Of a DNA stretch of 64,000 nt, positions 35,700 to 47,118 are shown piece after piece. Every line of letters starts with the position of its first letter. Position 1 is the stretch's first letter. The stretch is taken from NCBI GenBank assembly GCA_012932295.1, contig JAAONU010000004.1, positions 29,304,304 through 29,368,303 of the forward strand. The letters run 5' to 3'. A program made the translations under genes and the position numbers. Source of the DNA: Cyclina sinensis (lineage: Eukaryota > Mollusca > Bivalvia > Venerida > Veneridae). The notes beneath the pieces were generated by a model. It was given only the letters and a program-made list of their open reading frames with translations, searched no databases and was not told the DNA's origin.

Positions 35700-37460
35700 A
35701 TATTTTAGCCTAAGGCTACATTGTCTTGACTTGAATTTGTGTTAAATAAAATAATATGCACAAAGTAACTCTTTAACCATATTACCAGATGGTAAAGTAA
35801 AGTAAAATGAATCAAATAAACCCATACTTTAGTAATAGCGAACGTAATGCTTTGTCAACGACGCGTGTAAACATGACAGGTGCAGGTAATCTAGTCTATC
35901 GTACTTTCACTTTACGGTTAACAGGAAATAAGGATCTAATTGTACGCAAGCCTCCGCGAGAGTTTTAGCGAGATTCTGACCCATAACAAAAATATCTCAG
36001 AATTTGCTCAAGACGTCTCTTGAATTATTTTGACCAATATCTATATACATACTACAGACACAGACTCGGAGGTAATTTATACGTGAATGAAAGGTAAGAA
36101 CAATAGCTTGTGAATATTTCTACATTATTTAACAATTCTGTTCTAGATGGATTTTGAATTAAATCTGAATATTTATGTTCTGCGTGTAAAATATAACAAT
36201 CCAATACACAAAAATTCAATAGTCAGCGTTCAGTATTTCGTAAACGAAAACAAGTTACTTGAGATTGTTTTGTTTCTTGGAAGTCGTGCCTGTAACTGTA
36301 AACGGTTAACAACTTGACTGTTTTCTTTAGTGCTTTTTTTGCAAGTAGTGTAGTTACTGTCTTTTATGCATTTGAATATTATATATTTATCAGTTATTTT
36401 ACTTTTAGTCTATTCAGTCCTTTTTGTGTATATGCTTTTGCAACTCTTTTTGCGGGGGTTGAGAAAATCACATATAATTAACTTAAAGAATGCAGCCTGT
36501 AAGTACAATGTAGAGATTCCTAATATTGATTTACAATGTTTGTCTAGGTGTAAATCATGCCTGCAGTAGTTACAAACAGGTTCCTGTCCTTGATCTGGGT
36601 CAGTGGATTATTATTGTTGCGTCGTAACGGGGTTTAATTTAGAACATATATTTTATTAAGACGGGTAAAAAGTACATTGTGTAGATATATTGACTAACTA
36701 TATATCTATAAAATGAACTACCGTCGAATTGCTTTCTTTCAAATTCAGATCAATCAAACTTGGAAACCATAATCACAAAAAAGAAAACATGGTCCAGAAT
36801 CGATTAAGCTAAAGTCTTTCAAAAATGACTATTAATTTCATTTCTGCTATGGCCAAAACCTAGAAATCCAGATACAATAACAAGACTGAACATAATCAGA
36901 TTTTATAATGAATCATCACACTCTTAGCTAAAGCTGTCACTAAATGCGATTCATACCCCTCTTCATACTTTTTCATATTGATAAGAATTTTATCTCTGGT
37001 AAGGAAATTCCATCTTCAGCTATTGTTCAAGAACAGAACTTTTGACAGTTCAAATTAACAACAGTAAGTTTCACAGAAATTCCAGAAAATGCTTTAGAAC
37101 GTGGCATATTTCCAACATTTTCTAAGTCTCAGAGATGCAATCTTTATCTCAAATGTAAGAACGAGTTTTTTATGCTTGTTGTAAGAACATGTATTGTAAT
37201 GCTAAAGAAATGAGTCTGATTCAATTTTCGACAAGGCGACACAAGTCTGTGAAAATAGAAATCGGACCTTGAAACTTTGTATATGAACTTGGTTTATAGC
37301 CTTTTCATATTATTTGACCTATTCACTTATAGTATTTAAAATTTAAAACTAAAATACCTAATCTTATTGTATTGTAGTAGAGGAAAAGTGGGGACACAAG
37401 TTGACGCGTCGTGGCATGACAGAATAGATCATTCCTATACAGTTTCGTGAATCAATATTT
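35700..37460. other. Gene-free stretch upstream of caspase B
   Basis: I looked here for a counterpart of caspase A exon 1 (YRGTALIIGN region) and found none on either strand. No repeat family recognised. Confidence 0.45.
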
Positions 37461-37466
37461 ACAGAG

Positions 37467-37967
37467 TGTTATGGTCCAGTGCACACCTTCCTATTATTGT
37501 ATAAATGCAACCTCTGACAACTGCGGAATCAACGCGGGAGATCGGAGTTCGAATCCCGCTCTAGGTTGTGTATTCTAAGATGCGATACATCTTTCTGTTA
37601 CGAACTTTCTTGTTCGTAATATTGGGGCTCGTCCGGGATGATCCTTCATGGACTTAGTTGTAAAAATTAAATGAAAAATAAAAAGATCTTTCAAGATTTC
37701 TGTCTGATCCTCTGATCTAAAAAAACACAACACCATTCATAATCATAAATGATGACTTTCTCAAGAGGGGATGTGTTACGGTTCAGTACAAACCTTCCTA
37801 TAACTGTATAAATACAACCTCTGACAACTGCTTCAGGGATTCGATTCTTTGCTTCAGCGGTTAGGGTGTTGGCCTGTGACGCGGGAGCTCTGGGTTGTGT
37901 ATTCTAAGTAGTTGTGTATTGTGTATTCCATTGCATATTTCTTTTACGGACTTTCATGTTCATAAGA
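37467..37967 (+). mobile_element. Miniature LTR element (TRIM-like) with tRNA-like LTRs
   Basis: Two direct repeats, 37467 to about 37621 and 37774 to about 37967, share TGTTAyGG starts, accttcctat, tgtataaat, caacctctgacaactgc, ggttgtgtattctaag and gaactttcttgttc-like ends. Just after the first lies ttggggctcgtccgggat (37622-37639), which matches the tRNA-Pro-type primer-binding site except for one missing G. Just before the second lies the purine run aagagggga (37763-37771). Only about 135 bases separate the site and the run, with no gene. The second repeat has an A-box-like gcggttagggtgttggcc; the first has the B-box-like ggagttcgaatcccgc; each has lost the other part. It sits 90 bases before the first caspase B exon seen. 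Confidence 0.65.
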
Positions 37968-39077
37968 AGAGTGTATAATAGAGTTGATGAAACCTGTACA
38001 AAATGAAAACGTTGCAGCAAAAGACGTCATTCCAGTAAAAAATTATGATTTTTTTTCAGCAAGTCGGGATCGAGAAAATGAATATTCAGGTTGTTTCGGG
38101 TTCGGCTTGAGCACTCATGTTAGGGAAGAAAGGGATGAAAATGGGAATTGGCAGCATGTAGTGTTTGGGAACGATTGTGAAAAGCTGCCAGTGGACACTA
38201 TCTTAAATTATTTTACTGACCAAAATGCAAAAGGTCTGACCGGAAAACCAAACATCTTTTTTCTGCAAGTAAGTGTTTAAGCTAGAAATTTGTAACATTC
38301 CTATGTTGTAGTAGAATATAGAGGAAGAACACTATGAGTCAAGTTTTCTTTTCCTCGCAGGTAGCATATTGATTTTTGACAGTCTGTTTGTTTGTTTGTC
38401 TATTTATTTGTCGTTGTTTTTTTTTGTCACAAAACTTTAACCTTAACTGTAACATGGAAATCCTTCCACCTACAGCCTCCAAAATTCACAGGTACATGCA
38501 GCGTGATGAACTTTACCCGCCTGGCCCACTTAGAGGTCACGGGGTAAAGGTCAGCACCACCCTGGGGGAATGACGTTCATTCGAATGTAGCACTTGTTTT
38601 TTCTTGGAAGAGAATAATGTCAAAGAAAAAGCATTTCAATAAAGTGTTTTTGTTGTATCTAGGAGCTAATTGTTTTCTTATTTTAATTTTTGGACGGAGA
38701 TATTTTGTAAGTGTTTTATAAGTAAATATTTTTTTTTCTATAGGTACGTATCTATCTGCAAGCCTTCTTTAATACATTCGTCTGCATGTAAGAGATCGTT
38801 ACATAAATTTATGAACACGGAAGGAAAATGTAAATATTTTAGTACATATTTTGAGTTATACCTTTCATTTACGGCTTGCAGGTCGACAATTAGTGACACA
38901 GAGTCCCAATGTGACCGTTATGATCAAGGCGTAATAACCGTAAAACAGCTGGAACAACATGAGTCTGACGACAAAGAAGGTAGATGTGAAGGTCAAGACT
39001 CAACACATGCCGAGTGCCAAATTAAAGATCCACAAACAGGTTTACATGATGCATTTAAATCAATCTGCCTGTTTTTA

Positions 39078-39940
39078 TATGCCCGAAGGTGGCAAATTAT
39101 GTTATGGTCAAGGGCGTCCGTTTGTTCGTTTGCAATTTGGTTTCTGGAGGATAACTTTTTGGCTTTTACCTTCAGGTGAGTATTGCCCACATTAAGTAAA
39201 TGACCCCTATTGATTTTGGAGTCAGTAGCTCAAAGGTCAAGGTCACATAGACCTTAACATTGAAAACCATTTCCACCATGTAACTCAACAATCATTTGTT
39301 ATAGAGACTTCAAACTTCAAATCATGATTGCACACATTGAGTGGATGACCCATTTACATTTTTGGGTCAATGTGTCAAAGGTCACGGTCATAGTGACTTA
39401 AATATTTAGAATAATTTACACTCTGTTACTTGACAACCATTTGTCTTAGAGTCTTCATAATTCATAGAATGGTTGCACACATTGAGTGAATGACCCCTAT
39501 TGATTTTGAGATTAGTAGATCAAAGGTCACGGTCACAGTGACCTTATAATTGAAATCAATTTCCGCCAAGTAACTTGAAAATTATTTGTTGTAGAGACTT
39601 CAAACTTTATATCACGAATGCACACATTGAGCTGATGACTCCTATACATTTTGGGATCAGTATGTGAAAGGTCAGGGTCACAGTGACCTAAATGTTTAGA
39701 ATCAGTTACGCTCTATAACTCGACAACCATTTTTCATAGAGATATTTTGGTTGCACACATTGAGTGAATGGCCCCTATTGATTTTGGGGTCAGTAGGTCA
39801 AAGATAAAAGAATTCAAAATTTAAAGCAAATCGTTTAATTTTAAAGCCTAAGGTTTCCTCTCTTATATCACAAATGCATCATACTTAGAAAAAACACCCT
39901 TCGTGCATATATTGCTCCGTCCAGCGGTGCTCTTGTTATA
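39078..39940 (+). repeat. Bivalve-type dispersed repeat with ~145-bp array
   Basis: It starts tatatgcccgaaggtggc and ends near cccttcgtgcatatattgct and ccagcggtgctcttg, so the ends are partly inverted. The core repeats ttgcacacattgagtgaatg at 39328, 39473, 39619 and 39751 and caaaggtcaaggtcacagtg in step with it. It fills the caspase B intron between the catalytic-Cys exon and the next. Confidence 0.7.
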
Positions 39941-40370
39941 TATTGGTAAACAAAGTTTTGACAAGACCAGGGTTTTCACTCTTTTTTTAAACTTTAAATT
40001 CCGTCTTTGTCCTTCAGTACGCATCGAGATTCTAAGATAACATATATATAAGAATGGGCTGTTCTAACGGCAACCTGTATACATGTATTTACTTTGTTGT
40101 CGTTTTTTCTTTTTGTTTTTTATCATCTTCAGTATTCACTTTAATGCACCATGCTACTCTTTTTCAGATGGACCATTTTGGTCGTCACAGAGACGGGATG
40201 CTGCAGGTGAAAGCCTTACTTTGCGATATTTTAATAATGTACCCTGTTATGCTAGGTATGACGACACTTACAGGTGATATTCATTTTTTACCAGACGTAT
40301 GAACGTTTCAACCGAGCATGCAGTTTATCATGTACGATAACTCTTAGTAACGCTGACCCCCGGCTTACTA

Positions 40371-40645
40371 TGACGTCGTGACCCAGTGGTAACGCGCTGG
40401 ACTGGTAACCCAGGGGTCCTGAGATCGATGCCCCGCTCCTCCACTAACATTACTAATTGTCTTTCGGATGAGACGTTCAACCGAGGCCCCATATATCAGT
40501 GCTGTACACTGAACATGCAAAAGAACCAGGGGTGTCTCTGGAAGGGGATGCTTTCTGTATCTTGCACTATCCCCCACAACATAAAATAACTAATCTCTGC
40601 AGGGGGCTTCGGTCATATGGGCAACCGGAACCGACGATAAATAAA
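40371..40645 (+). mobile_element. tRNA-derived SINE, family A, copy 3
   Basis: Head acccagtggtaacgcgctgg, B-box region gggtcctgagatcgatgccc, body ctctggaaggggatgctttc and tcttgcactatcccccaca, tail acgataaataaactcg. It lies in the caspase B intron after 40255. This is a different intron from copy 1 in caspase A, so the two insertions are independent of the gene duplication. Confidence 0.75.
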
Positions 40646-41704
40646 CTCGAATACATAGATAGATAGCCAGCACGACATTCAAATTTGACACCTCTTGAGC
40701 GATAATTTAGTTTAACTCCTGTTTATTCATTTGCTAACACAACATTTGAAATTCGAAATTTGAATCATTTGTTTTAATGTGGTGCCAGGAAATTCAGCAT
40801 TCAAATTTGAATTATTTAAATTTTGAATGTTGTCTTAGCACAGCATTCGAACTATAATCACATGTATTTTATGTTTTGAAGCACAATATTTGGCATTCCA
40901 ATATTTATTCACTTGTTTTTGAATGTTGTGTTTAATTATTAATGTTATGAAAACACATAATTTGTTTGTATGGAATGGTGTGTTACCATGACATTCGGTA
41001 TTCGTATTTGGAATCATCATTAAACACCTCATTCATCTTACGTAAGACTGGCTCCAATCTTACTTGGATATTTCGGTGGTTATAAAGGGAAATGTTGTAT
41101 CATAATTATATGCCTTTATACTTGAGGGATTCAGAAAGTCTTGTTTATTCTTGTTTATTCTAGTTTATTCTAGTATTCATGCATCTTTTTGAGAATATTA
41201 TTCAAACTTACTGAGATGAATTAATTTCTTCAAGTGTATGTAACCATATTGAAAGGAATTTCCTAACAACAAACAAATATATCAGTACATGGGTATAGAG
41301 AAAATGTTATGCATGCGATTTCTTTTTTAGTTTTTGGAGATTTTTCTTTGTGTGAGATACAAAAACCTTAATCAACAGATGCTCAGCAGACGGAAAAGCA
41401 ATGCAATTTCACTGTATGTTTTTACTTCAATTATTGCCATTTGTTTCTTGTTTCTACTATCTGATTTTGAAAAACACTATGAGGTATCCGTGGACACATC
41501 TCTAGTTTTATTCTTATTTTAAATTTTAAAAACTCCAAGGATCTCCAGAAATTAAACGAATGGTCCTTGTATCTGTCGAAACTATCCAGCAGCTTCAGAC
41601 TGGCATGTTTAAATTGTGTAAACTCTTCTGTTTCTAAATAAATTACATATTTTAAACCTGAAAGGTGGTAAATGTGTTGCATGTTGTGTTGCATGTTGGT
41701 CTTG

Positions 41705-41706
<2 letters not shown>

Positions 41707-41787
<81 letters not shown>

Positions 41788-41790
41788 ATA
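41707..41790. repeat. (TA)n microsatellite
   Basis: About 80 bases of TA dinucleotides. The tail tgctgttcttgtttgatata is followed by its own complement (tatatcaaacaagaacagca), so a 20-bp-arm hairpin ends the run near 41835. Confidence 0.95.
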
Positions 41791-43322
41791 TATGCTGTTC
41801 TTGTTTGATATATGTATATCAAACAAGAACAGCAAATGAAAGTGTATCAGAATTGTTCTAGTTCTGTTTTGTTAAATCAGTGCTTTCTTTTATTAAAAGG
41901 TAAGGCTGCGTTCCGGGATGGAAAAAAAGGCTCAGTCTTGATCCAGGCCCTAACACATCATCTGGACATGCTGCTTCTTGGATACAATCTGTTACAGTAT
42001 CTAACCTGCGTGTGTAATACCATGAGTAAATGGGAGGTTAATGTCAATTTAGAAGACAAGTTACAGAGTTGTCAAAATGCAGAAGAAGGGGAAAAATACC
42101 TTGACAGAATGCTGCAGAAAAATTCAAAATATTTAAATAAAGAAGAAAAAGATTTGATTTTTAGAGTTATTGGCCAGTCACACGAGAGCTGTCTTGAGAG
42201 TGACGTTACAAATGTTTAAAAGCCTCTTTGAAATGTAATTGAACAAATTTCAGAGCAACAAAAGATAAATATTCTGAATGAAATAATGCCTTTTAAGATG
42301 GCAGCTTGCATAGTCCATAGACTTAAAGGTACTTTTGTATTCCAACCTCAAGGTACTGTACTAGTCCGACCTAATCGATCGAAATCTATAATGGAATAGT
42401 TCAAGAATGTTCCATCGAGGACAACAGAAGTAGAATTGTAAATACTCCAGGAAAATTGTCCTCAACAATATTGAATACTTTTAACTTCACACGTTATAAG
42501 AGTATTCATTTATTTGTTACAAGCTACTTTCCTCATAAACGTTTTATAAGATTTTATTACATAGTAATCCAATTTTAACGTTTGACTACAGAAGCCTTCA
42601 GTCTTGCCTTGTGGAAGAAGAAACGTGTTCACAGATTTAAATAAAACCATTTCAGATAAAATATAACCGGCTGCCATTGGAAGGCATTTAATGAAGGAAA
42701 TTTTGACTTGCAGATGTAAATTCCTATTAGGAGGTTTCAGGAGCAGAATTTAAAGTGGCTAGTTGTTGAGTGCCCGATTGTGGAGTTGTAAATGTAGTTA
42801 GTTGTTGCTTACTCATGTGTTTTTGATAATGAAAATTAAAAAAAAAAACGAAAAAAAACAACTCCGCTAATGGTATTTCATTTTTCTGATACATTGTTAG
42901 GTTGTGTTTTTTATGCATATAAAACGTTACAACTGACGACTTGAGAGTCATGTTAATTAAGCAATGCATTGTTAAACTTGAAGTTGGAACAAATCAGATA
43001 ATGTGCGACGGATGATCAGTTGATTAGACTTATCAATTTAGTTCAAAGATATTTACAATCAAAAAAAGACAATGACCGGATTAACAGACCAGGCAAATTT
43101 ATGGAACACAGAGAAGATTTATCTACGGGGACTCCTCGGAACAATTATTTAACTAAATTTGAAAAAAGTTAAGCTTAATTTTACATCGGAAATCAAGAAA
43201 AGATAAAACAAGTTACTGTGTTTTTCCCATAACGACCCTCTGCCTGTGATATAACATGTTTTTTTTTCAAAAAAAAGTTGGCTTTAATTCTACGCAGTGA
43301 TTTTGGATAAGCAGTCAAGCAA

Positions 43323-43590
43323 AAAAGGTCGTTATCATCACGTTGTTAATATATGTACAAAGCTATTAAAAGGTCGTTATCATCACGTTGTGATTATATG
43401 AACAAAGCTATAAAAAGGTCGTTATCATCACGTTGTGAATATATGAACAAAGCTATGAAAAGGTCGTTAGCATCACGTTGTGAATATATGAACAAAGCTA
43501 TAAAAAGGTCGTTATTATCACGTTGTGAATATATGAACAAAGCCATGAAAAGGTCGTTATCATCACGTTGTGAATATATGAACTAAGCTA
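43323..43590. repeat. 45-bp minisatellite, about 5.5 copies
   Basis: The unit aggtcgttatcatcacgttg, followed by tgaatatatgaacaaagcta, repeats every 45 bases with few changes. Because 45 is a multiple of three, one frame stays open and would read KRSLSSRCEYMNKAI repeatedly; I see no splice or start context and treat it as non-coding. Confidence 0.9.
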
Positions 43591-44299
43591 TTAACTATTT
43601 CTGTTTAATCTATTTTGGAGTCAGATTTTAAAGACATTGCACTCTTGTATTTTTAATGTGTAGCAAAGCATCGTCTAGCTTTATTGAAATGCCAACTGAT
43701 TTTTAATTGAAAACAGAACTCAATGGAAAATGAAAAGTTGTAAAAGTAGCCACAGGACAATTTGAAATGATTCAGTTTTGTTTATTTCTCTTTGATTCAT
43801 TATGAGATGTGTTCAGAATATATATAAATAGGCTGTTTCTATTTATGTAAACATTTACGTTATATAACTTTTATGCTTTCCAAACAAAAGTTTAGAGTAG
43901 CTTATAGTTGCCGCTTCTATCCATTCTTTCGTCACGCTTGTTCGAATTATTTCTCAGTAAATACTCTTTTGAATTAAGCCTCAGTGCCAAGAGGAGTTGC
44001 GCATATTTTACAAGTTTAATTGTTGTTGATTATTTTTTTCTGGTGTTATGACCCTTTGTTTTGCTGTGTATGGTATGATATAGTATTGTTTGTGTCCAAG
44101 CTATTTTTCAACAACCACTCCTATAAATTAAACGACAATTTGGAGTGGAGATCCCAATTTTACCTGCACGATTATATTTTGCCGGTTATTTGGCATAAAC
44201 AAAATTCCCGTGTTATTTGAAGTGGAGAAAATTAGCTACTAGTTGCTAGCTACGAGTAGCCAGTTACTTGTCCAGAGAAAAATAGCTACAAGTAGGCAG

Positions 44300-44690
44300 A
44301 GTCTAGAAAGTAGTTGCTAGTAACCAGTTATAAGAACGTCGTATCATTAGTCTCAAAAACAAGTAGCTGGCCATTGATCTGTTTATAAAGCATGGTATCA
44401 AAGATGTCTATAACCAGGTTATAATAAGCCTTCAAGGTCAAAGTATTGAAATTGCTGAAATTGGTCATTACTTTATTGTTAAAGGACGGATTTGATCATA
44501 ATAATTCTAAATGATGTTGCCTTTGAAAACATTTCACCACAATGTGCTTCCTTCAATGTTTTTGCCTTTGGAAATAGAAAAAAGTTGACTTGCTGTTGCT
44601 CTTGTTCAAATTCTTGTGATAAACACTTTCATTAACTTATAGCAGTTTACACCAGTATCATTCTTTCCTCAGGTGAGTGACCTGGGGCCA
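44300..44690 (+). repeat. Fragment of a bivalve-type dispersed repeat
   Basis: Contains ttcaaggtcaaagtattgaa and ends with tcctcaggtgagtgacctgg, the same terminal motif as at 14683. A run of gctactagttgctagctac words precedes it at 44235-44340. Confidence 0.4.
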
Positions 44691-44699
44691 ACTGCCCCC

Positions 44700-47100
44700 T
44701 TGTTGATATTTTGTTTCTATTGTTTGTAAATGTGTACAGGAAAATACTAATAGTAATCTAGTTTATAGCTGAAAGTCAAACCTTTGATTATTTGACATAG
44801 TCTGTCTTTGTCTGTTTTACATTGATTTATTAGGTACAAGAAACATCTATTTTTCAATTATATATTATAAAATAAATGAGATTAAAAAAATGAGTAGATG
44901 TGTTTGACAAAATAAAACATGATTATCTTTATAGTTTTTGGCAGTGTTCTTGCATTTTGGATGTGTTGAAACACATATGCCTGTATCCTGTTTTTCAGCT
45001 CATAGGATTAGAGATCAGACTCAAAAGGCTCCGCACATTGAAAACGGTTTCCATTTAAAAGCTAAAGAACAAATATTTCCAGGCCATTCAAACATAATAG
45101 ATTGGTTTGACATGACGAGCTGATCCCCTTTTCAGCATTAATTATGAGTTACATGTATGTGTACATTGCCTAATGCAGGAATAGGGGATCATGAAATATG
45201 CATAAATACGTAGTCAAATAAAGAATACTGAGAGATGTCTTGTAACAAAGCACTTTCGATTACACTGAAGAACATAAACAGTTTGGAGAGTAAGAATTTT
45301 CAAAGAATAGTTGTAGTCATATGGAATTTCAACAACCTAATTTTCGTAACCCAAGTTTCAAAAAAATGAATGTAGATTGATACAATACTGCAAGGGTTCT
45401 ACATTAGTGTAAGCAATTTAGAAAGAATTCCGTAACATTTCAATACATTTTATTCAACTAAATTCTATTAAATATAACATTACAGGATATGCGTTTAAAA
45501 CTTAATATCCGAATGACGTAGCATTGGATATTTTTATCATCTTACAGAAAAGCAAACTCGAAGGTAATGCTTCTATACTTAAACATACAGTACTACATGA
45601 TATTTTGTTCTACTGTAATTTAATAAAATCATTCACCGACTTTCAACATCTTTTAACTATTGCCATTCAAAAACCCCACATATACCACTTTTATGCTATA
45701 TACTAAACTAATTTACTAACAAGCCTAATACTAAGTTAGACAGTATTGAAATACTGCTACAGTCAACGGACCTTCACATAATATTACATGACTATACAAA
45801 ATGCCATATCGCAATATCACATCCCAAAATATACATGAATGACAGACAAATTAACATGATGCAACATATTGAAAAATTGTATATTGATATGGTAGAACAA
45901 ACAAGCTAGTGAAATGGTGATACATTCATGAATAAACAAGGCATCAACAGCAGGACTTTAAGTGAGTAAAAGTACTTCAAAAAGTACAACATACTGTTTT
46001 CGAAATAAAATGGTTATAATATTATGATAAAATTTCAAAGACATTTGCCATAACCAAACATGATGAGGGACAGGAAAACGCCATTTCAATGGTATATATC
46101 ACTCACCGTATCTAAGCCATCAACCATGATCACAGTGAAGCTTTCAGTAAGCTATGACTAAGTTCAACACAGATTATATCTAATAAACACAAAAACGTCC
46201 TCCGTGTTTTATAATCAAAGGACTAGATCCATCAAATGTATTAAAACTAATTTAGGGGCAGCTACAGTAGAGGCAATAAGGAACAAATTGTTAATAGACA
46301 ATCAAACCAAAGGTCTCCTGCAGCTGAATGTCGTGGCAGTAATAAGACTTAATGTTACAGAGGCAAGATTTTTCATTTAACATTTTGTTTCAATGCAAAA
46401 CTTGAATAACTTGGTATTGGTTTCAAAGGGAATTAGTAGAGGATTCATTCTGGATGTCTTTTCAATTTTCATAACAACGAGAAATCAGCCGAGTGAAAAT
46501 CGAAACTTATAAGAATAATTTCAGTTCTTCATATGACCTGAGCATTTGCTAGAATTTCATCGTCGGATACACATGTTAGAATTTATGATCTTTCATCTGT
46601 GTGGCCAGTTCAGGATCCAGATTTTCCGTTAGGTATACGAACAAACACTCAGATAGACGAACAAACATGCATATAGACAAACAAAGACACAGAAATAGAC
46701 GAAAAAACGCACACATGGGTGCAGAATAAAACCTAAAATAACGTTTACATTGATATTGTTACTGATATCTGTCCACATACCTAGTGTCTAAAACCTTGAA
46801 TAAATACTTTGTGAGTTATCATAGGATCTTAATTTCCAGACACGTGCGAAGACGGACAGACAGAAAAACAGCCGAGAGTCCCCACTGTATAAACCAATAG
46901 AGTGGTCTAGACATGTTACGTACGTACAGACAGACATGCCGACAGACAGACACTTAATGAAAAAAGACTGACATACAATGTATATGATAGATGTTAATAA
47001 AAACAATTATAATACTTTTGTCAGAAATAACTCATAAGTAAATCTACACCCATAGCACAACAAAATTATTTGTTCTATATTAAGAGATTCATTTATAATA
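44700..47100. other. Gene-free stretch
   Basis: AT-rich, no exon recognised. Around 46630-46960 there are loose agacagacagac and aaacaaacgcac words of simple-repeat type. The 3' untranslated region of the GALNT gene should extend into the right end of this stretch. Confidence 0.5.
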
Positions 47101-47118
47101 AGCTGTTATTATTCGGCG

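Larger units (their letters stand above)
38060..42399 (+). pseudogene. Caspase B, decayed tandem paralogue of caspase A
   Basis: Exon-equivalents: 38060-38268 (large subunit, STHVRE, ends FFLQ, good donor gtaagt), 38874-39039 (ACRSTISD, catalytic Cys at 38877-38879), 40168-40255 (start of small subunit, CDILIMYPVMLG) and 41900 onward (small subunit, GSVLIQAL, LLQYLTCVCNTMSKWE). Lesions: the Gly after the catalytic His is Val; the acceptor before ACRS reads CG (38872-38873) instead of AG; exon 40168-40255 must be entered in one frame and left in another and is about 107 bases shorter than in caspase A; TAA at 42217-42219 and TGA at 42229-42231 interrupt a frame whose similarity to caspase A resumes (PFKMAACIVHRL) and runs to about 42350. 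No exon 1 counterpart is seen. Orientation and order match caspase A, so this is a local duplicate that has decayed. Confidence 0.75.

Noticed and set aside
36366..36569. Small membrane protein gene
   Set aside because: Hydrophobic start, but no start context, no neighbours and no similarity I recognise; typical of AT-rich random frames.
41334..41522. Extra caspase B exon
   Set aside because: Open for 62 codons but shows no similarity to any part of caspase A, and the flanking exons already join in matching phase without it.
41431..41835. Reverse-strand open frame of 134 codons
   Set aside because: About a quarter of it is the (TA)n microsatellite translated as Tyr-Ile repeats.
43323..43590. 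CRISPR-like array
   Set aside because: Units are contiguous and have no unique spacers; it is a minisatellite in a eukaryotic genome.
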